Assembly: GCA_947585745.1 (NCBI GenBank)
Contig: CANPXF010000009.1
Location: 1 to 64,000 of the forward strand
Direction: 5' to 3'
DNA length: 64,000 nt
Source: an uncultured Clostridia bacterium
GTDB taxonomy: Bacteria > Bacillota > Clostridia > Oscillospirales > Acutalibacteraceae
The notes beneath the pieces are model-generated. The model did not search any database, was not told where the DNA came from, and worked only from the letters and a program-made list of their open reading frames with translations. Positions within the stretch are counted from its first letter, which is position 1. Every line of letters starts with the position of its first letter. Shown piece by piece: positions 35,408-42,821 of this stretch. Made by a program: the position numbers and the translations under genes.

Positions 35408-36337
35408 TTACTTTATACCCGCAATATCACGCATAATTATTGTTGCGTCAATGATATTTAATTCGCAATCAGAATTATAATCGCAGTTTTGTGAAAAAAA
35501 TACTGAATTAAGCTTGGCAACCTTTTTCATAATCAAGGTTGCGTCGCGCACATCAAGCTTTCTGTTGTTATCGACATCTCCTATAATTTCAGACGGAAAT
35601 TCGCTCTCGTCTATCACCTGATATTTTACGGAATTTTCCTTGCAGTATTTTTCAACCGCGCTGTCCGCGCTCACATAAACCGTAACATTATCGGAATTTT
35701 CAAAAACGTCACCGCCGATTTTTTCAACCGAACCCGGAATATAAATGCTTAAAAGGTTTTCGTTATCGGAAAACGCCCTGCTGTCTATTAAGGTGACGCT
35801 TTTTGGGATTACTACGGTTTCCAAAGCCGTCTTTGAAAACGCGGAAGGTCCGATAGTTTCCAATGTGTCGGGCAGAGAAATATATTTTAGTGAAACATCA
35901 TTGTAAAAACAGCTTTGATAAACAGAACGAAGATTCGTATTTCTCAGCAAAGCGTATTTAAGCTTAGCGTCCTGCGCAAACGCGAAATCCCAGAGCACAG
36001 CAAGGCCTTTTGAAAAATAAACTCTGCTCAAATTCGGACAGTTTCTGAAAGCCCATTTATTTACAACTGTCATTTTATCGTGCATAAAAAGTGAATTTAC
36101 AACGCTGTTTTTATAAAACGCTTTCTCGGAAACACGCTTTATTTCCCTGTTATAAAGCGTTTCGGGAATGTAAACCTCTCCCTCGCTCCCTGAATATCCC
36201 GTAACAGAGTATGCGTTATCATAATCCGCGTCAAACTCAAAGTCGGGATATACACTTGAAACAATCGAGGCGTTAACAGAAAATACTGTAAATGAAACAA
36301 TTAAAAATGTAATAAATGATAAACAAAACTTTTTCAT
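35408..36337 (-). CDS. Secreted BspA-type LRR protein with type I dockerin
   Basis: The 309-residue protein has a signal peptide (KKFCLSFITFLIVSFTVFSV, cut near residue 24), then leucine-rich repeats of the LRR_5/BspA type with FxxxxxLxxIxLPxxLxxIG spacing (about 50-235). The last 60 residues are a type I dockerin with two calcium-binding F-hand segments: GDVDNNRKLDVRDATLIMKK and CDYNSDCELNIIDATIIMRD. Dockerins plug into cohesins of a scaffoldin, so this protein is likely carried on a cellulosome-like complex at the cell surface. No cohesin gene is in the window. An LRR-dockerin pairing suggests binding rather than catalysis. Confidence 0.9.
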   Translation of the reverse strand: MKKFCLSFITFLIVSFTVFSVNASIVSSVYPDFEFDADYDNAYSVTGYSGSEGEVYIPETLYNREIKRVSEKAFYKNSVVNSLFMHDKMTVVNKWAFRNCPNLSRVYFSKGLAVLWDFAFAQDAKLKYALLRNTNLRSVYQSCFYNDVSLKYISLPDTLETIGPSAFSKTALETVVIPKSVTLIDSRAFSDNENLLSIYIPGSVEKIGGDVFENSDNVTVYVSADSAVEKYCKENSVKYQVIDESEFPSEIIGDVDNNRKLDVRDATLIMKKVAKLNSVFFSQNCDYNSDCELNIIDATIIMRDIAGIK

Positions 36338-36434
36338 ATTATCACCCGATTTATTTTAACATACCGATTTGTCCTTTTCAACAATGCACTTGAATAAAAT
36401 GTTGAATTTTGATAGAATACTTTTGGTGGTGATT

Positions 36435-37229
36435 ATGTTTCCGATTGTTGAAATTTTAGGTTTAAATGTCAGCACCTACGGAATTTGCGCGTCCGCAGGT
36501 CTTGTTCTTATGGGAATTGTCACTTTTCTTCTCGGAAAAAGGTTTGGAATACGCTTTGAGGATATACTCTTCGGGGAGCTTGTCTCGCTTCTCGGAGCGT
36601 TTATCGGCGCTCATATTCTGTACGGAATTACAAACATTCCAAAACTTTTAAAGGCTTTGGAAAATTTGTTTTCAAATACCTATAATACGGGAAGTATTTT
36701 TGATATTATAAAAATTTACTTCGGGGGAATGGTATTTTACGGCGGACTTATAGCAGGCCTCGTTTTCGGTTTAATTTACTGCAAAATCCGCAAAATAAAT
36801 ATTGAAAACTTCAGCGACTGCTTCGCGGTTTCAATACCTCTTTTCCATTGTTTCGGACGGCTCGGCTGTTTTTTCAGCGGTTGCTGTTACGGAATTGAAA
36901 GCGAGTTCGGGTTTACAGCCACAAACGCGATAATAAATAGTTGCAACAACGTAAATCGTTTTCCCGTTCAGCTTTTGGAAAGCGCGGTTAATCTTGTAAT
37001 ATTTGTTGCGCTTTTAATATTATTCCAAAAAAGAATTTTAAACGGCAGATTAATTTATATCTACCTCATAACCTACGGAATATCAAGATTTTTTATAGAA
37101 TTTTTACGGGACGACAGGTACCGCGGAATTTTTTTAACGCTTTCAACCAGCCAATGGATTTCCGCCGTACTGATTACCGTAAGCATTATAATTCTAATTA
37201 AGAAAAATAAAAAACTCAAGAAATGCTAA
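36435..37229 (+). CDS. Divergent prolipoprotein diacylglyceryl transferase (Lgt)-like protein
   Basis: The start at 36435 has GGTGGTG upstream; the longer frame starts in poor context. The 264-residue protein has about seven membrane helices and Lgt landmarks: GGMVFYGGLIAG, GRLGCFFSGCCYG and RFFIEFLRDD. Compared with the E. coli enzyme from memory, the key His (FHGG) is Tyr, Asn and Glu of GRIGNFINGE are both Cys, while the two key arginines are kept. It may therefore be a paralogue with a different acceptor rather than the main Lgt. It is followed by two small membrane proteins on the same strand. Confidence 0.8.
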   Translation: MFPIVEILGLNVSTYGICASAGLVLMGIVTFLLGKRFGIRFEDILFGELVSLLGAFIGAHILYGITNIPKLLKALENLFSNTYNTGSIFDIIKIYFGGMVFYGGLIAGLVFGLIYCKIRKINIENFSDCFAVSIPLFHCFGRLGCFFSGCCYGIESEFGFTATNAIINSCNNVNRFPVQLLESAVNLVIFVALLILFQKRILNGRLIYIYLITYGISRFFIEFLRDDRYRGIFLTLSTSQWISAVLITVSIIILIKKNKKLKKC

Positions 37230-37247
37230 ACTAAATAGGGTGATATA

Positions 37248-37631
37248 ATGAAAAAATGCGATTACTGCGGAAAAGAAATTTCTTATATGGAACAATACTG
37301 CGATGAAAGCTGTCAGAAAAACGCTCTTAAATATTATGAAATGCAGGAAAAATATACCAAAATATTTTCAATTATTAACTCTGTCTGCGTCTTTGCGATC
37401 CCCGTCGGTTTGTTTATATTTTCATTCAGAAACGACGTCGGTTTTTCGTTAATGTCGTTTGCGCTTGCGATTTTAGGTATTACGGTTATGATTTTGCCTT
37501 TTCCTGTAGAAAATATGATTAGCTCTATGAAAATTAAAAAGGCAATAAAAATAACAAGAATTATCGGCGCTGTTTTACTTTTACTCGGAATTGTACTTAT
37601 TGTAATTGATTTTTTAATTTTTTTAAAATAA
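37248..37631 (+). CDS. Small membrane protein with N-terminal zinc ribbon
   Basis: The 127-residue protein opens with a zinc-ribbon-like cluster (CDYCGKEISYMEQYCDESC, Cys at 4, 7, 18 and 22) followed by an amphipathic stretch and three membrane helices. I do not recognise a named family. It lies 18 bases after the Lgt-like gene and probably shares its transcript. The ribbon should face the cytoplasm and could bind nucleic acid or a partner. Confidence 0.65.
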   Translation: MKKCDYCGKEISYMEQYCDESCQKNALKYYEMQEKYTKIFSIINSVCVFAIPVGLFIFSFRNDVGFSLMSFALAILGITVMILPFPVENMISSMKIKKAIKITRIIGAVLLLLGIVLIVIDFLIFLK

Positions 37632-37686
37632 ATGAATAATAAGCCTCTTTCGGTCAACAATAGAGTTGATGAAGGAGGCTTTAGCT

Positions 37687-37911
37687 ATGATAGATAAAAT
37701 TGCTTTAATCTTATCGATTATCGGCGGTCTTAACTGGGGATTAGTCGGTATATTCCAGTTTGACTTAGTTGCGTTTATTTGCGGAGGTCAGACAGGAATT
37801 GTCAGCCGTATTATCTATATTCTCGTCGGGCTTGCCGCAATATGGTGTATCTCTCTCCTCTTCAGAGATAATGAAATTGTCGAGGATACATCGGTTAATT
37901 CACACGCTTAA
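37687..37911 (+). CDS. DUF378 family small membrane protein
   Basis: The start at 37687 has GGAGG eight bases upstream, giving 74 residues. Two or three hydrophobic helices carry the DUF378 pattern: DKIALILSIIGGLNWGLVG then FDLVAFICGG and IVYILVG-like IIYILVGLAAIW. Members of this family are found in many Firmicutes and have no known function. It follows the zinc-ribbon membrane protein by 55 bases and ends at a terminator. Confidence 0.85.
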   Translation: MIDKIALILSIIGGLNWGLVGIFQFDLVAFICGGQTGIVSRIIYILVGLAAIWCISLLFRDNEIVEDTSVNSHA

Positions 37912-37928
37912 AAATCAAAAAAAGAATT

Positions 37929-37960
37929 TCGGTCGAGTAAAACCCGACCGACTTTTTTTA
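37929..37960. terminator. Bidirectional terminator
   Basis: TCGGTCG pairs with CGACCGA and is followed by CTTTTTTT. It lies between the DUF378 gene and the converging ackA. A close copy is found at 40973-40999. Confidence 0.8.
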
Positions 37961-37973
37961 TCTTAATATTAAA

Positions 37974-39182
37974 TTATTTATTAGCTAAAATTATATCCTT
38001 TGTATCCCTTGCGATAACAAGCTCCTCGTTGGTTGCAATAAGCTCTACGCGGATTTTTGAATTATCGGTCGAGAGCCTGCCCTCGTTTCCGCGGATACAC
38101 GCGTCGTTTGCCTTATCGTCAATCTCAACGCCTAAGCATTTAAGATACTCGCAGACAGATTTTCTCAAAACGGGCTGATTTTCGCCAAGACCGGCGGTAA
38201 ATACAATGCCGTCGCATCCGCCCATAGCCACATAGAAAGAGCCTATATACTTAGCTATCTGATAATAAAGCATTTCGTGAGTAAGCTTTGCGCGCGGATT
38301 ACCCTGCTTTTCAGCCTCGGTAATATCACGGTCGTCGCTCGACACACCCGAAATTCCGAGCAGTCCCGACTTCTTATTAAGAATTGTATCAACTTCCTCC
38401 GCGGAGAGATGCTCCTTTTCCTCGATAAACGTTACAACAGAGGGGTCGAGTGAACCCGAACGGGTTCCCATCATAAATCCGTCGAGCGGAGTAAGTCCCA
38501 TTGTAGTGTCTATAACCTTACCGCCGTCAATGGCAGTAATTGAAGAACCGTTTCCGATATGGCAGGTTATGAGCTTTAAATCCTTAATGTCCTTGCCCAT
38601 ACGCTTAGCCATCTCCGAGCTTACGAAACGGTGAGATGTTCCGTGGAAGCCGTAACGGCGGATACCGTATTTTTCATAATACTCATAAGGAATAGCGTAC
38701 ATATACGCCTTCTCGGGCATTGTGCTGTGGAATGCCGTATCGAAAACTACAACCTGCGGTACATTTTCTCCGAAAACCTCTTTACTGCTTTCGATTCCGA
38801 GTACGTTCGCGGGATTGTGCAAAGGCGCGAGAGGAGATAAGCTCTTAATACCCTCTATAACCTCGGGGGTAGCAAGGCAGGACTCCTTGAAAATACTTCC
38901 GCCCTGAACAGCCCTGTGGCCTACCGCGCTAACCTCGGAAAGCTCTTTGATAACTCCGACTTCAGAGTCGAGGAGCATATCCTTAACCTGCATAAACGCA
39001 ACCTTATGGTCGGGCATTTCAACTTCCTTTTTAATATTTACGCTGTCTGTTTTATATCCGATGAGCGAGCCTTCGCCTCCGATACGCTCGCAGTTGCCTT
39101 TTGCAAGCACTTTTTCGCCGTCCATATCAATAAGCTGATATTTTAAAGATGAGCTTCCTGCGTTAATTACGAGAATTTTCAT
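37974..39182 (-). CDS. ackA: Acetate kinase
   Basis: AckA interconverts acetyl phosphate plus ADP and acetate plus ATP, the last energy step of acetate fermentation. The 402-residue length is typical. It has the ASKHA phosphate-binding start KILVINAGSSSLKYQL, VFDTAFHSTMP, RRYGFHGTSH and the late GIVFTAGLGEN. No pta gene is next to it. It is divergent from tmcAL, and the two promoters overlap. Confidence 0.97.
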   Translation of the reverse strand: MKILVINAGSSSLKYQLIDMDGEKVLAKGNCERIGGEGSLIGYKTDSVNIKKEVEMPDHKVAFMQVKDMLLDSEVGVIKELSEVSAVGHRAVQGGSIFKESCLATPEVIEGIKSLSPLAPLHNPANVLGIESSKEVFGENVPQVVVFDTAFHSTMPEKAYMYAIPYEYYEKYGIRRYGFHGTSHRFVSSEMAKRMGKDIKDLKLITCHIGNGSSITAIDGGKVIDTTMGLTPLDGFMMGTRSGSLDPSVVTFIEEKEHLSAEEVDTILNKKSGLLGISGVSSDDRDITEAEKQGNPRAKLTHEMLYYQIAKYIGSFYVAMGGCDGIVFTAGLGENQPVLRKSVCEYLKCLGVEIDDKANDACIRGNEGRLSTDNSKIRVELIATNEELVIARDTKDIILANK

Positions 39183-39201
39183 TATTTTCTTCCCCTTTAT
39201 A

Positions 39202-39230
39202 TTGAATAGTTTTTAAAATAATACTATAAT
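39202..39230 (+). promoter_or_regulatory. Promoter of the tmcAL-channel operon
   Basis: TTGAAT, a 17-base spacer and TATAAT on the plus strand. Its -10 box directly abuts the -10 box of the ackA promoter. Confidence 0.7.
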
Positions 39231-39259
39231 ATAATAAACTATATTAACTGATTTTGCAA
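39231..39259 (-). promoter_or_regulatory. Promoter of ackA
   Basis: TTGCAA, a 17-base spacer and TATTAT on the minus strand. RNA polymerase cannot sit on this and the tmcAL promoter at the same time. Confidence 0.65.
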
Positions 39260-39301
39260 GTTTTTTAAGAAATAACGCTTATTTTTATTAAGGTGCTGTT
39301 T

Positions 39302-40474
39302 ATGAAAACCAACGCTGTTATCTGCGAATACAATCCGTTTCACAACGGACACAAATATCAGATTGAAAAAATTAAAGAGCATAGTAAAAATCCCGTAACC
39401 GCGATTATGAGCGGAAATTTCACACAACGCGGTGATATTGCCGTATTTGACAAATTCAAAAGGGCGAAAACCGCTGTGGAAAACGGCATTGACCTTGTTA
39501 TTGAACTTCCGACTGTTTACGCCTGCTCGTCAGCGGGTAGCTTTGCGAGAGCGGGCGTTCAGACAGCTGACAGTTTAGGATGTACTGACGAGCTCTGCTT
39601 TTCAGTTGAAGAGGACGACCGAGAGCTGTTAATCGAGGTATCGAAAAAGCTTGACGAAAAAGATTTTAACAATGAAGTAAGGCTTTTTATGCAAAACGGA
39701 AGCTACTATCCGCAGGCGGTGGAAAAAGCTCTTGAAAAGCTTTACTCAAAAAATCTCGCAAATGTTGTTACAAAGCCGAATAACATACTCGCGATTGAGT
39801 ACATAAGAGCCTTAAAGGACACAAATATCAAGCCGTATATAATTAAGCGGACAGGCAGTGAACACGACTCAAACGATTGCAAACAGAATATAGCGTGCGC
39901 GGGATATATCAGAAAGCTGATATTAAGCGGAAAAAATGCGGAGCGTTTTATTCCGAAACAAAATTCCTTTTATATGCCTGCCGATATTAATAAGCTTGAA
40001 AAAATTATAATTTACAAGCTTAGAACAATGACGGCTGAAGATTTTTCAAATCTTTCAGACGTCAGCGAGGGACTTGAAAACAGAATTTTCAATTCTGTCC
40101 GCGAGTTTAATTCCCTCGAAGAAATAATTTCCTCTATAAAAACAAAGCGTTACACACGCGCTCGGATAAGACGAATTTTAATAAACGCATTGTTAAATAT
40201 TAAATCCGAAATGTCTAAACAAAGCGTACCCTATTTACGCGTTCTCGCCTTTAATGAAAATGGAGAAAAGCTTTTGGGAGAAATAAAAAAAAGCGGTAAA
40301 CTTCCGCTGATTACAAATGTTGCGAACGGATATAAAAATTTAAGCGGAAACGCTAAAAAAATTTTTGATACAGATTTGCTCGCAAGCGATATTTATTCGC
40401 TCGCAACCGACAGCATAACAAAATGCGGAGCGGATTTTACAAACGAAATTTTAAAAATACGGGAGGAATTATGA
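39302..40474 (+). CDS. tmcAL: tRNA(Met) cytidine acetate ligase
   Basis: TmcAL (YlbM) acetylates cytidine 34 of elongator tRNA-Met using acetate and ATP. The start at 39302 has AAGGTG six bases upstream, giving 390 residues. The nucleotidyltransferase motif is ICEYNPFHNGHKYQI at the N terminus, followed by MSGNFTQRGDIAVFDKFKRA and IELPTVYACSSAGSFA. The C-terminal helical domain binds tRNA. The gene stands back to back with ackA, and its stop overlaps the start of a K+ channel gene as ATGA. Confidence 0.93.
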   Translation: MKTNAVICEYNPFHNGHKYQIEKIKEHSKNPVTAIMSGNFTQRGDIAVFDKFKRAKTAVENGIDLVIELPTVYACSSAGSFARAGVQTADSLGCTDELCFSVEEDDRELLIEVSKKLDEKDFNNEVRLFMQNGSYYPQAVEKALEKLYSKNLANVVTKPNNILAIEYIRALKDTNIKPYIIKRTGSEHDSNDCKQNIACAGYIRKLILSGKNAERFIPKQNSFYMPADINKLEKIIIYKLRTMTAEDFSNLSDVSEGLENRIFNSVREFNSLEEIISSIKTKRYTRARIRRILINALLNIKSEMSKQSVPYLRVLAFNENGEKLLGEIKKSGKLPLITNVANGYKNLSGNAKKIFDTDLLASDIYSLATDSITKCGADFTNEILKIREEL

Positions 40475-40893
40475 AAGGACTTAAAAGAATATACAGAATT
40501 TTAAAAAGGACGGGCGCTATAAAAATTTTCATAGCCTACATAGTTGCTCTCTGTATTTCTGCGGTATTGATAATGATTGTTGAGCCGAACATCAACAGTA
40601 TAGGGGACGGATTTTGGTTTTGCTTTGCATCTTCTACAACAATAGGTTTCGGGGACTATGTCGCCGTAACTCATTTGGGAAGAATCATAACAATTTTGAT
40701 TGCTTTTTTCGGTATACTTGTCGTAGCAATGGTACCCGGTGTAATAGTCAGCTACTATACCGAGTATCTAAGAGCAAAAGAGGACGAAACAATTTCTACG
40801 TTTTTTGAAAAGCTTGAAAATCTTCCCGATTTATCTAAGGAAGAACTCACGGAAATTTCAGAAAAAGTAAAGAATTTTCTAAAAAAGAAATAA
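40471..40893 (+). CDS. Two-helix potassium channel
   Basis: The start at 40471 overlaps the tmcAL stop and has GGGAGG upstream, giving 140 residues. It has a short basic N terminus, one helix, a pore helix with the selectivity filter TTIGFGD near residue 65, and a second helix. The C-terminal about 40 residues are charged and helical, without a regulatory RCK domain. It should form tetrameric K+-selective channels in the membrane. Regulation is unknown. Confidence 0.88.
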   Translation: MKGLKRIYRILKRTGAIKIFIAYIVALCISAVLIMIVEPNINSIGDGFWFCFASSTTIGFGDYVAVTHLGRIITILIAFFGILVVAMVPGVIVSYYTEYLRAKEDETISTFFEKLENLPDLSKEELTEISEKVKNFLKKK

Positions 40894-40972
40894 AATACTT
40901 GTTCCAAAAGCACGTCTGAGTTTGGTATTATTTTTATTATATACTAATCACAATTTCATATATAATAAACAA

Positions 40973-40999
40973 CGGTCGGGTTTAAAACCCGACCGAAAT
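40973..40999. terminator. Bidirectional terminator
   Basis: CGGTCGGGTTT pairs with AAACCCGACCG and is followed by AAATTTTT. It separates the channel gene from the converging carboxyltransferase operon. Confidence 0.88.
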
Positions 41000-41005
41000 T
41001 TTTAA

Positions 41006-42406
41006 TCAAACAGGATAAACCTTATTGGCTTTATCTCCTAAATCAGAGTTAATTCCCGCTTTCTCTTCACGGCGTTTTTCAAAGAATTTAGTTGCGACCT
41101 CGGGGAACTGCGCGTAAGAAAGAACGTCTTCATCCTGCTCGATATACTGCTCGATTTCAGCGCGGAGCTTATCGAGCTCCGGCTCAAGTAAATCTGCGGG
41201 ACGGCAGGTAATCGGCTTTTCGTCGCCGATAATTTTCTTAGCAAATTCCGAATCAATCGGCATCGGGGTTGTACCGTATTTACCCTCGATAATACCCTTA
41301 AATTCCTTGGTGACCATTTTATAACGCTCGCCTGTGATAACATTAAATACAGCCTGCGTTCCGACAATCTGCGATGTCGGGGTAACAAGCGGAGGATAAC
41401 CCGCGTCCTTACGCACTCTCGGAACCTCTTTCAGACATTCATCGAGCTGGTCTTCCTTGCCCGCCTGCTTAAGCTGTGAAATCAGGTTTGAAAGCATTCC
41501 GCCCGGAACCTGATATAACAGAGCCTTTGTATCGGCTGTGAGAATTTTTGTATCAAGAAGTCCCGTATCAATATACTTTTTACGCAAATCCATAAAGTAA
41601 GAGCGAATTTCAGTAAACGCCTCAAGGTCTAAGCCTGTATCATATTCCGTACCCTGTAAAGCCGCAACCATAGACTCCGTCGGAGAATGTGAAGTACCCT
41701 GCGAAAGCGGAGAAATAGCTGTGTCTATAATATCCGCGCCTGCCTCAATTCCCTTTAAAAGACACATTGAGCCAAGCCCCGAGGTGTAGTGAGTATGAAG
41801 CGAAACAGGGAGGTCAACCTCTGATTTAATCGCCTTGACAAGGTCGTATGTCTTATACGGGGTTAGAAGAGCCGCCATATCCTTAATACAGATAGAATCA
41901 GCGCCCGCGTCAGCTATGCGCTTAGCGTAATCAATATAATAATCCTCGGTAAATACGGGGCCTGTTGTGTAGCTTATAGCGACCTGCGCGTGCGCACCCT
42001 CTTTTTTAGCCGCCTTAATAGCGCTCTGAAGATTTTTTATGTCGTTAAGAGCGTCGAAAATACGGATAATATCAATTCCGTTCGCAACGCTTTTCTGTAC
42101 GAAATATTCTAATACATCATCGGCATAATGACGGTAGCCGAGCATATTCTGACCTCTGAAAAGCATTTGAAGCTTTGTATTCGGGCAATTACTGCGGATA
42201 GTGCGCAGTCTTTCCCACGGGTCCTCGTTTAAAAATCTAAGACAGCTGTCAAACGTAGCTCCGCCCCAGCACTCTAAAGAATAATAACCGATTTTATCAA
42301 GAAGCGGAAGCACGGGCAGCATTTCCTCGGTTTTCATTCTTGTAGCGATTAAAGACTGGTGGGCGTCACGAAGAGCAGTTTCCGTAATTAAAATCTTTTT
42401 TGCCAT
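41006..42406 (-). CDS. Oxaloacetate decarboxylase alpha / pyruvate carboxyltransferase subunit
   Basis: The 466-residue protein moves a carboxyl group between oxaloacetate and biotin. The TIM-barrel start ITETALRDAHQSLIATRMKTE (read in parts) has the metal Asp, LQMLFRGQNMLGYRHYADD is the pyruvate site, ICIKDMAALL holds the carboxylated Lys and SLHTHYTSG the metal His pair. It ends after the conserved C-terminal domain without its own biotin domain; a separate biotin carrier is encoded just upstream. It resembles OadA and also the 5S subunit of transcarboxylase. Confidence 0.92.
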   Translation of the reverse strand: MAKKILITETALRDAHQSLIATRMKTEEMLPVLPLLDKIGYYSLECWGGATFDSCLRFLNEDPWERLRTIRSNCPNTKLQMLFRGQNMLGYRHYADDVLEYFVQKSVANGIDIIRIFDALNDIKNLQSAIKAAKKEGAHAQVAISYTTGPVFTEDYYIDYAKRIADAGADSICIKDMAALLTPYKTYDLVKAIKSEVDLPVSLHTHYTSGLGSMCLLKGIEAGADIIDTAISPLSQGTSHSPTESMVAALQGTEYDTGLDLEAFTEIRSYFMDLRKKYIDTGLLDTKILTADTKALLYQVPGGMLSNLISQLKQAGKEDQLDECLKEVPRVRKDAGYPPLVTPTSQIVGTQAVFNVITGERYKMVTKEFKGIIEGKYGTTPMPIDSEFAKKIIGDEKPITCRPADLLEPELDKLRAEIEQYIEQDEDVLSYAQFPEVATKFFEKRREEKAGINSDLGDKANKVYPV

Positions 42407-42417
42407 AGTTTACCTCA

Positions 42418-42786
42418 TTAGTTCATTGTAAGGAGCACCTTACCGGTTTCAACGCTTTCTCCGGAGTTTACCTCAACGGAAGCAATTGTTCCGTCCTGCG
42501 CGGCCTTAACAGGAGTTTCCATTTTCATAGCCTCAATAAATACGAGGTCCTGTCCTGCCTTTACCGCGTCGCCCTCTTTAACCTCAACTCTTACAACCGT
42601 ACCGGGCATAGGCGCGGTAATTGAAATATTTCCTGCGCTTGCGGAGGAAACTGCGGGCGCGGGTGTTTCTGCCTTTGCGGGAGTCGGAGCGGAAACTGCC
42701 GAAACAGCAGGCGCTGATGAAGCCCCAAGCTCCTCAACCTGTACGTCATATGAAGTACCGTTTACGGTAATGCGTAAATTTTTCAT
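42418..42786 (-). CDS. Biotin carboxyl carrier protein
   Basis: The 122-residue protein carries biotin on the Lys of EAMKMET near residue 88. The front part is a short beta segment and a flexible Ala-Pro linker (PAPAVSA repeats) that lets the biotin swing between active sites. The size and layout match the gamma-type carrier of decarboxylase pumps and the 1.3S subunit of transcarboxylase. It lies between the two carboxyltransferase genes, with gaps of 11 and 35 bases. Confidence 0.93.
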   Translation of the reverse strand: MKNLRITVNGTSYDVQVEELGASSAPAVSAVSAPTPAKAETPAPAVSSASAGNISITAPMPGTVVRVEVKEGDAVKAGQDLVFIEAMKMETPVKAAQDGTIASVEVNSGESVETGKVLLTMN

Positions 42787-42821
42787 TTTATTTACCCCTT
42801 CTTATAAAGATTTTTGTAAAG

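Noticed and set aside
37929..40999. Similar GGTCGGG hairpins at 37929 and 40973 as possible mobile-element ends
   Set aside because: Both are ordinary terminators at gene ends with T tracts, and no transposase or target duplication is present.
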